Source: Coniferiporia sulphurascens
Taxonomy: Eukaryota > Basidiomycota > Agaricomycetes > Hymenochaetales > Hymenochaetaceae
Reading direction: 5' to 3'
Length of the DNA: 64,000 bases
Assembly (NCBI GenBank): GCA_002794785.1
Contig: NBBA01000006.1
Coordinates: 1,054,001 to 1,118,000 of the forward strand
Shown here: in pieces, positions 35,701 through 46,174 of the stretch
Position numbering within the stretch: the first letter of the stretch is position 1
Layout of the letters: every line of letters starts with the position of its first letter
The notes under the pieces: model-generated
Told to the model about the DNA's origin: nothing
Seen by the model: only the letters and a program-made list of their open reading frames with translations
Database searches by the model: none
Made by a program: the position numbers and the translations under genes

Positions 35701-36011
35701 TTTACAAGCTGCCATCGCATCTGCGTACCGACAAGCTGTTCTATGGTTCTGCTTTTGTCCGCCGCGTGATGCATTGGCCCGTGTCAAAATCTAGTCCCTG
35801 ACGCTGCCTTCTCTATTCTATGTCCCATTTCATCAGCATCCTTCTATGAATCCATGCCTCTTGCCAACGGATGGGGATGTTCCGATTCCGATGACCCTGT
35901 TCTCATCTGATGCACCCCGACACGCATGGACGGCGAGGTTTTCGGCCAAGCATTGAAAATTTTCTGCAAGTAAAAATATGCGCAAACACACGCATACACA
36001 TACTGGCAAAG
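32724..36011. other. Long gene-poor spacer before the hydrophobin array
   Basis: 3.3 kb without a convincing gene. A coding-like but broken frame runs about 33602-33978: stops interrupt it at about 33691 and 33760, and it contains TDAVTLYKSPGNVQVFLRI followed by a cysteine-containing stretch. It may be a decayed gene of unknown identity. The remainder shows only short chance frames. Confidence 0.4.
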
Positions 36012-36019
36012 TATAAATA
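36012..36019 (+). promoter_or_regulatory. TATA box of hydrophobin 1
   Basis: TATAAATA lies about 112 bp upstream of the ATG at 36131. The other two hydrophobin genes have a TATA motif at a similar distance, which supports function. Confidence 0.65.
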
Positions 36020-36130
36020 CACTCTCTCAAGGCTCCAAGTTCTCCAGTCGACCAAAGGACAGCCAAGCAGCCCTCGACTACCAAACCTTCTCGTCTCTAG
36101 TCCTCCGACATCTCGAGCTCGTCCTTCATC

Positions 36131-36640
36131 ATGAGGTTCACATTCATTACTGCAGCGCTCGCGCTTCCTCTCCTTGCGGTCGCCACACCGACGATTCCCG
36201 AGCGTCGGGGCGGAACCACGACAATCACTGTCACCGCGGCACCCACCGCAACCACAGTCAGCCAGTGCAACACAGGCCCCATCCAGTGCTGCCAGAGCAC
36301 GCAGTCGTCCAGCGACCCCGTCACCAGCCTTCTCCTGGGTCTATTGGGCATCGTACTCGAAGGCATTGATGTTCCCGTCGGTGTCACTTGCTCGCCGATC
36401 ACTGTCATTGGTGCAGGAGGCACCTCTTGGTCAGTCAAATAATGTTTATCCGCTTCTTTCTATTGATTCTTACTCTACCTCTTATCGCCTTGCAGCACCT
36501 CCGACCCCGTGTGCTGCGAAAACAACACCTTCAGTGCGTAAACGTTTTCAATTATTCTCCCGAGTTCTTCTCTTACGCTGCTACTAAACTCAGACGGTGT
36601 TATTGCCATTGGATGCTCCCCCATCAACTTGAACCTTTGA
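36131..36640 (+). CDS. Class I hydrophobin 1
   Basis: A small secreted amphipathic protein that self-assembles at air-water interfaces and coats hyphae or fruiting bodies. Three exons: 36131-36429, 36496-36533 and 36594-36640, giving 127 residues. A signal peptide (MRFTFITAALALPLLAVATP) is followed by a Thr-rich spacer and the eight-cysteine pattern C-X6-CC-X32-C-X12-C-X5-CC-X12-C. The first Cys is in [11 protein letters not shown], the CC pair in [11 protein letters not shown], the last in [12 protein letters not shown]. The long second spacing marks class I. The second exon is exactly 38 nt, as in its two neighbours, so the three are tandem duplicates. Confidence 0.97.
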
Positions 36641-39434
36641 GCGGGTTTCGGTCGATTCGTGAATGCACGGGTCACATAATATCTTGTTGTGCACGGCGAA
36701 GGAAAACACTTATGCGGATATACCACGCTAGTCTACCGACTTTTTTTGTATGCGGAGTTATTCTGTCTTGTGGAGTTTAAACGGGAGAAAAAATCAGTGA
36801 TATTGAAAAAGAAAAAAAGATAATGTGTGAGAAGGCGCCCGCCTCAAAGCGCATGAGAGACGACTTCCGATCTGCCCAGACCCCATGGCCAAGCAAAACG
36901 CAGATTACGATCGACAGTACCAATACAACAAGTCGTCCTACTTTAACTCTATTTAGTTAAAGTAGTAGATGGCGCCGGGGTCGAGTCAATCGGGATCTCA
37001 AGGCTCGAGCGCCGTGGGTTATTTATAAAGAAGGATCAGAAGGTGGCGAAAAGGCGGCTTCGGGTGAGAGAAAAAAAAACCTTCCAAGCCGCCGAGGAGA
37101 CAAGAGAAAAAAAATTCCAGGGTACTTGAAGGTGCTTTTTCCTTCGTACACCTCCCGTAATGAAATGTTGGAAGCAAGGCCGGGGTGAGGACGGAGGTAG
37201 CACCTTATGGCCTTACCTACGTCCCGCAGGGGTTCACTCCATTATATTCTACGAAGCATAGCAACATCCACCTCCTGACGGCAGAGCCTCAAATCCCGCC
37301 GACAGTTCGTCCCTGGTCATTCCCGCTAGACCTTTTGCGGATGAAATAGTAACGCATACAAACAACTGCGGAAAAAGTCCACCCCAGGTCCATCCATCAG
37401 GGCGAATGAAAGGCGGCTCGAAGCCAGAGCGAAGCGGTAGAGCACAAGGCTACCTGTTGTTCTGTGTCAGCGCCTGAGGCCCATTTCGGTGTTAAGAGAG
37501 CGGTATTCAGAGGGCGCCGCTGCGCCGTCTGCACCAGAGATCTCAGATCAAGAATCAGACTTCAGACTTCAATACGTCAGGGTTGGATAGAAAAAGGACC
37601 GCTAGGTTTCCGAATTTGAAACAGGTTACAATCAGTATCAAGGAAGACGGATGAGCAGGCCACTATATATAGTACATGGTGGATGAAGCAAAGGCTTTGA
37701 TATTGGCAAGGCTGACGACGATCATTGAAAGCAAATCATGATCAATGATCAGAGGATCAGCTTACAGCATCATGATCCACGAGGCTGCGGCACAACTCCC
37801 AACTGCCACCAATTAATCGCAGTTAGAACCGGATGCAGAATAGAAATGGAATTCCGGTGGGCACGGACAAGGCAAGATACGGAGGAAGTAGCCAAGCAAA
37901 GTGTACCTCGTCTAGAAGAGAGAGGAACACCTGTGCAGGGCGTGCACCAGCGACAGGCGAGCCGGAATCCGACGGTGAAGTACGACGGGCTATACGCTGG
38001 ATAGATGTGATTGGGTAGGCCGTGCAAGTGCAGAGAAAAACGAGATAGTAATTCAGTTGTTCATCGGCCATTCCGGAGAGAGCGGGCCAATCGGCAAGGG
38101 GCGCGCCGGACGTGAACAACAATGATCGTCGAGATGATGAAGTGTCGAGAGGACGTTGCATTTGGGCGAACTCAGTTGACTCGGGGTGTTGATCTCACCG
38201 GTCACAGGTACGTGACGAGTGGTGGATTGTAATGGAGTGGGAGTCCAAGTATTATACAGGGCAGAACAAGTCACGGGCCGAGCGGCGCATATTTGGATCC
38301 GGTTTGCATAGGGAAGGTACAAAAAACACGCGAAATAGACACGGTGCAAAGATGACAGACGAGATCCACAGCAGATTCAGGACGACGAATATATTAGAGT
38401 TGGTTATCGTCAGTATGGAGGTCTGTCCGACCGACTGACATGGCGCATCGATTGACAGCACGGACAGGTCGGGTCGCTTCCCACTCGCTTGCCTCGATCC
38501 GGCAGCGCCGATGCCTTTCCCAGAGATTTGCCTTTTCGGAGGCGCAGACTTGCGCGCCCGGTGTGGTAAAAACAAATTCGATCGAGGCAGGCGATCCGTG
38601 CTTTCCGACAAATAGCCGCGGAGTGGCGACCATTTAACTGTTATTTGATTTGGAAATGCGAAGGGGCGGGAGGTGGAGTGAGACCTGGAGCCTTGCCAGA
38701 ACTGGGCAGCACTGGTGCGCAGATCGATATATTCATTACGGTGATATAAATACGAGGGAAAATACTGAAGGAGGGTTGATGAAAGGGTCTAGGGCTTGTA
38801 ATCGCTTCCGTCATCATCCGAATCCCGAAATGGGGCTCACTCCCCGCCGAGACGCGCGCCACGTCCGGCTATGTCACTGCTCTCCGTCCACGTCCACTCC
38901 GTCAACTTCAGCTCCCATAGATGGCTTCTCGATGTCCAGAATACTGTCGGTTCCTGCCTTTTGGCGTCACGCAAACCCGACTTCCGAGTGCGGTCTCGTT
39001 GACGCCCGTTACCCGCCCTGCAACTCCCCCAGTCCCGCCCGTGTTTTCTTGCTAGCGCGCGACCATCTGTTCCCACATTAGCTCGGTCCAGAGGTGTGGC
39101 GGTCCAGATCCCCATTCGCATCGTAGTGTCTTGGTAGCTGACAATATTCGCATCGGAAACACTAGCACTCGCCTAGATACTACCGCATCTTTCCCAATAT
39201 CGAAGAATCTCCCTTCGCCGCTTCTTCTCCGCCTTCTACTGCGTCTTGGAATATCCCGGCTCGTTCGAACACTCCAAAAGTCCTGCGGAAAAAAAATCAA
39301 TAATTAGAAGCTTATCTATAACGAATGACACAACTGATGAACACTAGTACTGCGTACGGAACGCGCTTGCGGCCCTCCTGCTTCTTCGCACAGGGTCCTC
39401 ATCTACCCTTCATCAATTTTCATCCGCGGAAACT
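36641..39434. other. Spacer between hydrophobins 1 and 2
   Basis: 2.8 kb with no recognised gene. It holds an 11-bp perfect inverted repeat with a 6-nt loop (CTACTTTAACT at 36938-36948, complement at 36955-36965). Short overlapping frames on both strands have no domain. Confidence 0.5.
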
Positions 39435-39441
39435 TATATAA
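39435..39441 (+). promoter_or_regulatory. TATA box of hydrophobin 2
   Basis: TATATAA sits 123 bp before the ATG at 39564. It is followed by a pyrimidine-rich leader (CTTTCCTCCCTCCCTCCC, near 39502), typical of highly expressed fungal genes. Confidence 0.6.
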
Positions 39442-39563
39442 TGGACAGCCCACCGTGAAAGAAAAAAAAAAGCCGCCCCGCGTTCATCACTCGCTCGAGC
39501 TCCTTTCCTCCCTCCCTCCCTACAGGCCTCCTCGACCAAAGACAGGAAGAATCCAGTAAAGCC

Positions 39564-40050
39564 ATGAACAGCTTCATTCGTGTTTTCCTCTTCCTCTTCG
39601 CGCTCTTTGCGGTCGCCACGGCGATGCCCAAGCCGTCCCAAACGACCTCGTCGTCTGCACCTGCACCCACGGTTAGCCAGTGCAACACCGGTCCCATACA
39701 GTGCTGTCAATCGGTCGAGCCTGCTACCAACTCGCTGGTCACCACCCTTCTCGGGCTGCTTGGCGTCGTTCTCGGAGACCTCGATGTTAACGTCGGCCTG
39801 ACATGCAGCCCGCTCAGCGTCATCGGTGTTGGCGGTAGTTCTTGGTTCGTGCTGTTTTGTTTCTTTTCTTCGCGCTAGAGTGAAACTCATTCGTTGTCTG
39901 TCAACAGCACTGCGTCGCCCGTTTGCTGCGAGAACAACACTTTCAGTAAGGCTTTACTTCACTTCACAGTCGTAAATGCATCTCTAATATCATAAACTCT
40001 CAGACGGAATCATCGCCATCGGATGCTCTCCCATCAACATCAACCTCTGA
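39564..40050 (+). CDS. Class I hydrophobin 2
   Basis: Three exons: 39564-39844, 39908-39945 (38 nt) and 40004-40050, giving 121 residues. The signal peptide [20 protein letters not shown] is nearly the same as in hydrophobin 3. The eight cysteines follow C-X6-CC-X32-C-X12-C-X5-CC-X12-C with a seven-residue tail. The core ([11 protein letters not shown], then [14 protein letters not shown], then [16 protein letters not shown]) is closest to hydrophobin 1. Secreted cell-wall surface protein. Confidence 0.97.
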
Positions 40051-41440
40051 CGGAGGGACTTAAGGACTCGTTAAAACTTCCCCACACATTACTATATCCT
40101 TTCGTTCAATGTGTTGTCTCGCTAGGTGTCCCCGCACACTGTCCTGTCATTCGTGTTATAGTTAGAACTTGGTGTTTTCGGACATGTCGATTCGCTTCGT
40201 CAGTCCCGCTATTATCCTCCCTTTTTTTTTTCTCGATACGAACACTCGATTGGATTCAGCGTAGTTTTAGCACATCTCACTGGGTCTGTTGCGTATCTTC
40301 CGTGTTCGTGTTCCCAGGCTTATGAATATGTCATTAATACCCCGTCCGACGCCGTCATTGTGGGAGGAAGCGATCCATCCGCGCCTGTCAACGGCAGAGC
40401 GTCAGAGTCATCGGCAATCTTTGTGGAGTGACCGTATTTGTGGCTCGCTCTTATGTTAGATCACAAATCTGACAGGGCAGTTCAGGCTTGGCCACGCTAA
40501 GGCCGCTTACGTTCCAGCCGTACGCGTGTCGTAATTCGTATTTCACAGCGATAACGCGTACGATAAGACCGACCGGAATGTCTTCCCTAACTAGCGGAAT
40601 ACTTCCCAGCGCCTTGCATAATGCATAATGTCCATTCATGCACGACTTCTTAGTGTGAGAAGTTTGATATATTTTGCCTAGAAGGAATCACTTTACTTGG
40701 TACTGGCCTTGCTGGACAAATGGCATGAGCCTGCGCGGCGATTAATTGCATTTTCCCACGGTCATAGCCAATCATGGCGCCAGGGGGCTTCGTATGCGGT
40801 ATGCGGTATGCACCCTTTTTTTTTATAAAGTCACACTCGAAACAAAAATGGCTCTCAAGCCGGTGACATGCTCAAAAACTAGCCAGAAAAGAATATGAAT
40901 GTATTTATAGTGTGCAACAGTTCGAATGGGACTTTTGGATTCCCATCTCCATGATGCGGAAGCCGGATATCCAAGTTTTTGTCTAGTCTAGACATAACCG
41001 TGGTCGATCACACTTATCCTTATGAAGTAATCTCGCTTATACCATCAAGTCAGTGACTAATAATAGCACAGCCTTCACCTACCCGAGTGTCCCGATTCCC
41101 CAGCCAATAATTGTAATGCACTATATCCAATTCATTTATGTCAGGATTCAGGAAAGCCACTGATCGACTACTCACGCTTTTCAATATTTTCGACAAACCT
41201 CCAAAAAATACAGACAGGCAAACATGGTCATGTCTTATTCCGACTCCGGAAGATCGGGTCGCCGAGAGAAAAAAAGCGGTCTAAACTCTAGAAAGGTCTA
41301 TCTGCAAGATACCCTGGTCCCTGACGCTGTAGAAAGGATCGATAAAGTACAATGTACCTTATTCCACTATATGCACTCCTCTGCTCGAATCATCGTCCTC
41401 CGTACGTCGCTCCGATCAAATTAGAAAAATTCTAAAAACA
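40051..41440. other. Spacer between hydrophobins 2 and 3
   Basis: 1.4 kb with no gene recognised. It includes a short T-rich tract near 40222-40232 and a duplicated GTATGCGGTATGCGG stretch near 40793-40809. Confidence 0.5.
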
Positions 41441-41447
41441 TATAAAA
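41441..41447 (+). promoter_or_regulatory. TATA box of hydrophobin 3
   Basis: TATAAAA lies 98 bp upstream of the ATG at 41545. A long C/T-rich leader (41468-41517) precedes the start. Confidence 0.6.
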
Positions 41448-41544
41448 TGTACAGAGCTGCGTAAAAGTATCCCCCTTTCGCCCTCCCTTCGCTCAAGTCC
41501 CCTCTCCCCCTTCCCCGAAGCAGACACAGGAAAATCCAGCAACA

Positions 41545-42010
41545 ATGAATAGCTTCGTCCGCGTTTTTTTCTTCCTCTTCGCGCTGCTCGCAGTCGCCGC
41601 CGCGGCGCCGTCACCGACGGTATCCTCACCGACGCCCACACCGACACCCAGCCAATGCGGTACCGGTTCCGTCCTGTGCTGTCAATCAATCCAGCCTGCT
41701 AGCAGTCCCGATGTCAGGCTTCTTCTCAACCTGCTTGGAATAGTGCTCCAGGACATTGATGTCGATGCTGGCCTGACGTGCAGCGCGCTCAGCGATAATG
41801 TTTGGTATGTTACGTCCCTCCTTTCCTTGCGTGAAGGATAGAAGAGAAAGGCTGATTCGTGTTGTCGTCAGTACTGCATTGCCGGTTTGCTGCGAGAGCG
41901 ATAACTTCAGTAAAGTTTTCGCACTTTAACAATTAAAATTTCGTCCCCATTAACCTCGTTCATTCATAGACGGGATTGTCGCCATTGGGTGTTCGCCCAT
42001 TGCTATCTGA
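41545..42010 (+). CDS. Class I hydrophobin 3 (shortened Cys4-Cys5 loop)
   Basis: Three exons: 41545-41804, 41872-41909 (38 nt) and 41970-42010, giving 112 residues. The signal peptide MNSFVRVFFFLFALLAVAAA is followed by a Pro/Thr/Ser-rich spacer of PT repeats. The cysteines are C-X6-CC-X32-C-X7-C-X5-CC-X12-C. The loop after the fourth cysteine is only SALSDNV (7 residues) against 12 in the two neighbours and a usual class I minimum of about 8. The tail is shortened to SPIAI. All eight cysteines are kept, so it is likely a functional but diverged paralogue. Confidence 0.96.
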
Positions 42011-42845
42011 GAGAGGATACCATGGATCCGATCCCTACCACATTCCGATGAAATTTCCATTCAATACCATTCAATAAGAATGCGCGAGCCCACACGCAAC
42101 ACACTCATTTAGTATCCACGCTCTTTTAAGCATGTTACTTCTGCTACTCTCAGGCTGTTTTACGCCTTGTCTTTGTTCCTGCTACCCCCTTGTTCTCTAC
42201 CAAGCGATACGGACATTTGACTCGATTTGGCGTAAGTCAAGCCAGGCACAACTTTAAACAAACCCTTAATCACTTATCTTCTGCGTTTAACAACTCGCAT
42301 AAACTTTGTCCAGTCCAGCTCCGTTCCTAACTGGCGTCGTACATAGGATGAGGTTATATTAGTTGATCCGTTTATTTGTACTTGTCAATCAACGTCTGCC
42401 GACGAATGAAATTGATGGTCTTTGCGGCGTTTCTCGTGATCTGTGGCTTGGCTATTTGTTTGCCATATTAGGTCGGCGGCTTTTGCAAATCATAAGTTTC
42501 AACTTGCTTATTCCCATCATATTGCGGGTGTTGATCCTAGGAGTTTGTTCGAGTTTAGTTGTAGATCAATATCGTGGTACCAAAATAACTTCTCAGTCAT
42601 CAGTTTTTTTCAACTAATGGGTTTTCAGTAGTCTTTCGCTAGCTAGGGTCGGGAACAAACAGGTGCAAAACGGCCAATTGCTTACAAGTAATTGCTTTGT
42701 CATCCAGCAAACGGAAGATCGGCACGGAGTAAAGAAAGAGCTCCCGCCTCTAGAAGTTCCGACTCTACAACCGCGTCAAGCATTATCTTGCCATAATCTA
42801 GAGTCCCAACCAACACACAAACCATCAGCCAAAGTACTTCACGTT
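42011..42845. other. Spacer upstream of the aldehyde dehydrogenase
   Basis: About 830 bp. An open frame continues upstream of the chosen ATG (from 42663), but it looks unlike the N-terminus of the enzyme family and probably lies in the leader or promoter. Confidence 0.5.
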
Positions 42846-44980
42846 ATGGCAGAGAATCAGACAACGATCGCGCCGCATTCGCAGGCACCGCTGGTAACAC
42901 GAACCTATCCATCTGAGGCTGAGCTTGATGCGGTCATCCGGACTGCCGCTGACATCCAGAAGGGTTGGGCCAAGGTCCCGCTCGAGGAACGCATCGCAAT
43001 CGGATACAAATTTATTGTGGGCTTATGATTCTCATGTGCCTGTGTGAGGATCTCCGTGACTGAAATGATGGCGGACAGGAGGAATTCAGGAGAATGGAGG
43101 ACGAGTTCCCGCTCGAACTGACACAACAGATGGGCAGGTGCGTTACTGAATGTATTCCTATCGCCGCGCGTGTGTACCAGAAACTAACGGTTCCTTCCAT
43201 TCCATGTAGACCTGTTTCCCAGACTCCTGGGGAGTTGCGCGGGATGCTTGGACGTGCTGAGTATATGCTCTCCATAGCCGCATCGTCCCTCGCACCTCTT
43301 TCACTTGCCAATAGCGATCTGCCTGGCTTCAAGAGATACATCGAGCGCAAGCCACTAGGCGTCGTACTTGTGATCGCGCCATGGAACTACCCATACCTTA
43401 CATCGATCAGCAGTGTGTTGCCTGCGCTTGTCGCAGGCAACGCCGTGCTCCTCAAACCATCTCCGCAGACGCCGCTCAGTGCGGAGCGCCTACAGCGCGC
43501 CCTCGAGAGCGCGGGTGTGCCAAAGGGCGTGATACAGACGGTACATCTCAGCCAAGCACTCACCGAGAAGGCCGTGCGGCATAAGCTGGTCGACTTCGTG
43601 AGTTTCACCGGTAGTGTTGGTGGTGGAAGGGCGGTGGCGAAAGCGGCGGTGGACGCAGACGGCTTTAAGGGGGTCGCTTTAGAGGTATTAGTCGGGCTTT
43701 TTTTGTGTTCTACTCAACACAACTGACTGTTAATAGCTTGGAGGGAAGGACCCGGCTTACGTCCGCGCCGATGCAGACTTCGATTATACTGTGGCCGAAC
43801 TCGTGGATGGTAAGTTTGTCGGTGCTTTCCAGTGCTTGGGTACTTATCATGTTTGCGCAGGCGCATTCTTCAATTCCGGACAGAGCTGCTGTGCTATCGA
43901 GGTTAGTTCATTGCGGGAAGAATAAGAGATTAAAACTAACAAATCGATAGCGTATATACGTTCACGAATCGATATTTGACAAATTTGTTGCTTCCTACGT
44001 AGAACTCGTGAAGGTGAAGACGTTTTTAGCTCCCCCCCTACCCTACTGACTACATTTTTTGCGCTCAACAGAAATACAAGCTCGGCGATCCAACTGACCC
44101 CTCCACAAGTCTCGGTCCGGTAGTCAGTGTTGCCAATGCAGACAGAATAAAGAAGCAAGTTGCAGCTGCAGGTACGTGTAAACGCATAGCTTTTGTGACG
44201 AGCTCGACAACTGAGTGAAATGGGCCTTACTGCAACTTAAGTGGCTGCTGGCGCAAAGCCTCTCGTTTCGGAGGAACTCTTCCCAGCAGCAATATCGTAC
44301 GTGACCTGATGACTAGATCAAGGCATTTTGATTCATCTAACGCTGAATAGTGGATCGGCATTCGTTGCACCGCAGGTCTTGGTCAATGTCAACCACAGTA
44401 TGTATACTTTGATTTCCCTCCCATTCGTATTTTTCGGTTGCTAAATACAACGCATATACTCAGCCATGGAAATAATGACGGTAAGATTAACGTAAAGGTA
44501 TGACAGGGTACCGGACTAATTAATTGGCCTCTTCATGTTCTAGGAGGAGACCTTTGGACCCGTCATCGGGATCCAGTCTGTGTCCTCAGACGAAGAGGCT
44601 CTTGCACATATGAACGACTCTCCATACGGGCTTACTGCGTCCATATGGACAGACGCTGCTCACAACAAGGAATCTGAAACAGCATTCTTGAAGTTCAAGG
44701 ACGAACTCGAAACGGGGACTGTATTCCTAAACCGGTACGATTTCCTCGCTTTGAGAATGTATATTCAGCCCTTTTGACTGATTCTCCTTCTAATTTAGAT
44801 GCGACTACCTCGATCCCGCTCTTGCGTGGACAGGGGCCAAAGATAGCGGTCGTGGTATCAGTCTGAGCAAGTTTGGTGAGTGTTTAGCAATTGTTATAAG
44901 ACTCGCCACTGACTGTGTCCTTAGGCTACGACCAGCTCACACGGGCCAAGTCTGTGCATATGAAGCTTAAGACTTCATAG
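42846..44980 (+). CDS. NAD(P)-dependent aldehyde dehydrogenase
   Basis: Oxidises an aldehyde to the acid. Motifs in order: VLVIAPWNYPYLTSISSVLP (cofactor region), PALVAGNAVLLKPSPQTPLSA, the Rossmann turn FVSFTGSVGGGRAV, general base Glu in ALELGGKDPAYV (spliced at about 43684-43737), catalytic Cys in FFNSGQSCCAIERIYVHE (spliced at about 43903-43950), and late EETFGPVIGIQSV and NDSPYGLTASIW. The protein ends SVHMKLKTS, TAG 44978-44980. The start MAENQTTIAPHSQ was chosen because the family N-terminus follows soon after. About eleven exons. The short length before APWN and the lack of an import leader suggest a cytosolic enzyme of the succinate-semialdehyde/general ALDH type. The substrate is not assignable. 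Confidence 0.93.
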
Positions 44981-45907
44981 ACACATGATCCTCCTTAATG
45001 GTGGACCGTGACAGCGAAGATATTGGGAGGGAATGGAAGAAAAGATTGCCTGTAACCATAGTATGTGTAGACTAAGAAATATAAAAACCCATTAATCTTA
45101 ATACTCCGAATAGGCGTATGTAATGATGATCTGCGAAATCGTGGCGAAATTTCGGATATGTATGCGGCTGTTTGATTACGAAATCTAAAAGAATCGTCTC
45201 CAAAGCCGCTTCCGAGATTGTCCAAGGACTTACACTCCGGCCGAAAACCATTTATCTACGGAACGTGCTCCGCATACCATCACTTGCTTGAAGTTTCATG
45301 GAACTATTCAAAGCATTTTTTATGCAACCCTCATTGTGAATACTTGCTGTATACCTGGTCTGTCCTTCACTCATACTTCTGGCTGCTTCACCGATGTTTT
45401 TTCTTGCGGGATTATACTGGAAGTGACGCTAGGCTTTTCTTCCCGCTCTGTATCGCAACTTTACAAGAAGGAACAGAATCTGCTGGCATTGTCCGTCGAG
45501 CCATCCGAGATTTAGCGCAACGATCGACCGAGACTTGGCGCGCACCGGGATCCGGTTCCTGACAAACTCAGACCACATTCCATCTCGGAGTTTTTGCCTT
45601 GGATATCCATGCCAGAGTTCCTTCTCGGTTGACTTCTGATCTCGTAAGCGTCAGAATAGACGAACGCCAAGACCAAAGCGAAGTGCTATTTATCCGATTT
45701 CTGGTATGTTATTTCTCCCCGGTTCTGGCGAATCGTTCCAAATTCGCCGATCCAAACGCCGCAATATAATTACGACGCAAGAGATTATGAACGAAGGGAT
45801 ACACCGCGAAGGCCGTCGGTTTCCCGGGCGAAGTGCAAGCAATAAGCTAAGTCAAAAACAAGTACTTAAAGGCTTGTTACTTCCAGCTTGTGTCGACCTA
45901 CAGCATC
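44981..45907. other. Spacer, original upstream region of the AA9 gene
   Basis: About 930 bp with no gene. Because copia-2 is inserted just before the AA9 coding region, this stretch is what used to be the AA9 promoter; it now lies more than 5.4 kb from the ATG. Confidence 0.6.
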
Positions 45908-45912
45908 CGATT

Positions 45913-46167
45913 TCTTAAAATCTACGCACGTTGTGGTAGACGATGAGGTGCAGTGGTGAGACTCAGGCAAGGTGGGTTATCAGCGTAAACCGATGTATTT
46001 CTAGGGCGAGACCAGCTCCCCTTATATACACGTTCCGTGGGCTAGTACTACTATAACTAACTAGCTCCTATCGTATGGCGTTATCGTTGCGTTATCGTTC
46101 ACTTAGTAAGGTGGTTGTTCATATGACCACGTACTATATTTATATCGTTCGTTATATTTATTTAATA
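45913..46167 (-). repeat. 3' LTR of copia-2
   Basis: 255 bp; in element sense it begins TATTAAATAAATATAA and ends GATTTTAAGA. Flanked on the left by CGATT (45908-45912). The polypurine tract GAAGGGGAG abuts its inner edge (46168-46176). Confidence 0.97.
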
Positions 46168-46174
46168 CTCCCCT

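Noticed and set aside
39420..39890. 156-codon minus-strand ORF over hydrophobin 2
   Set aside because: Fully antisense to a clear hydrophobin exon and without any domain.
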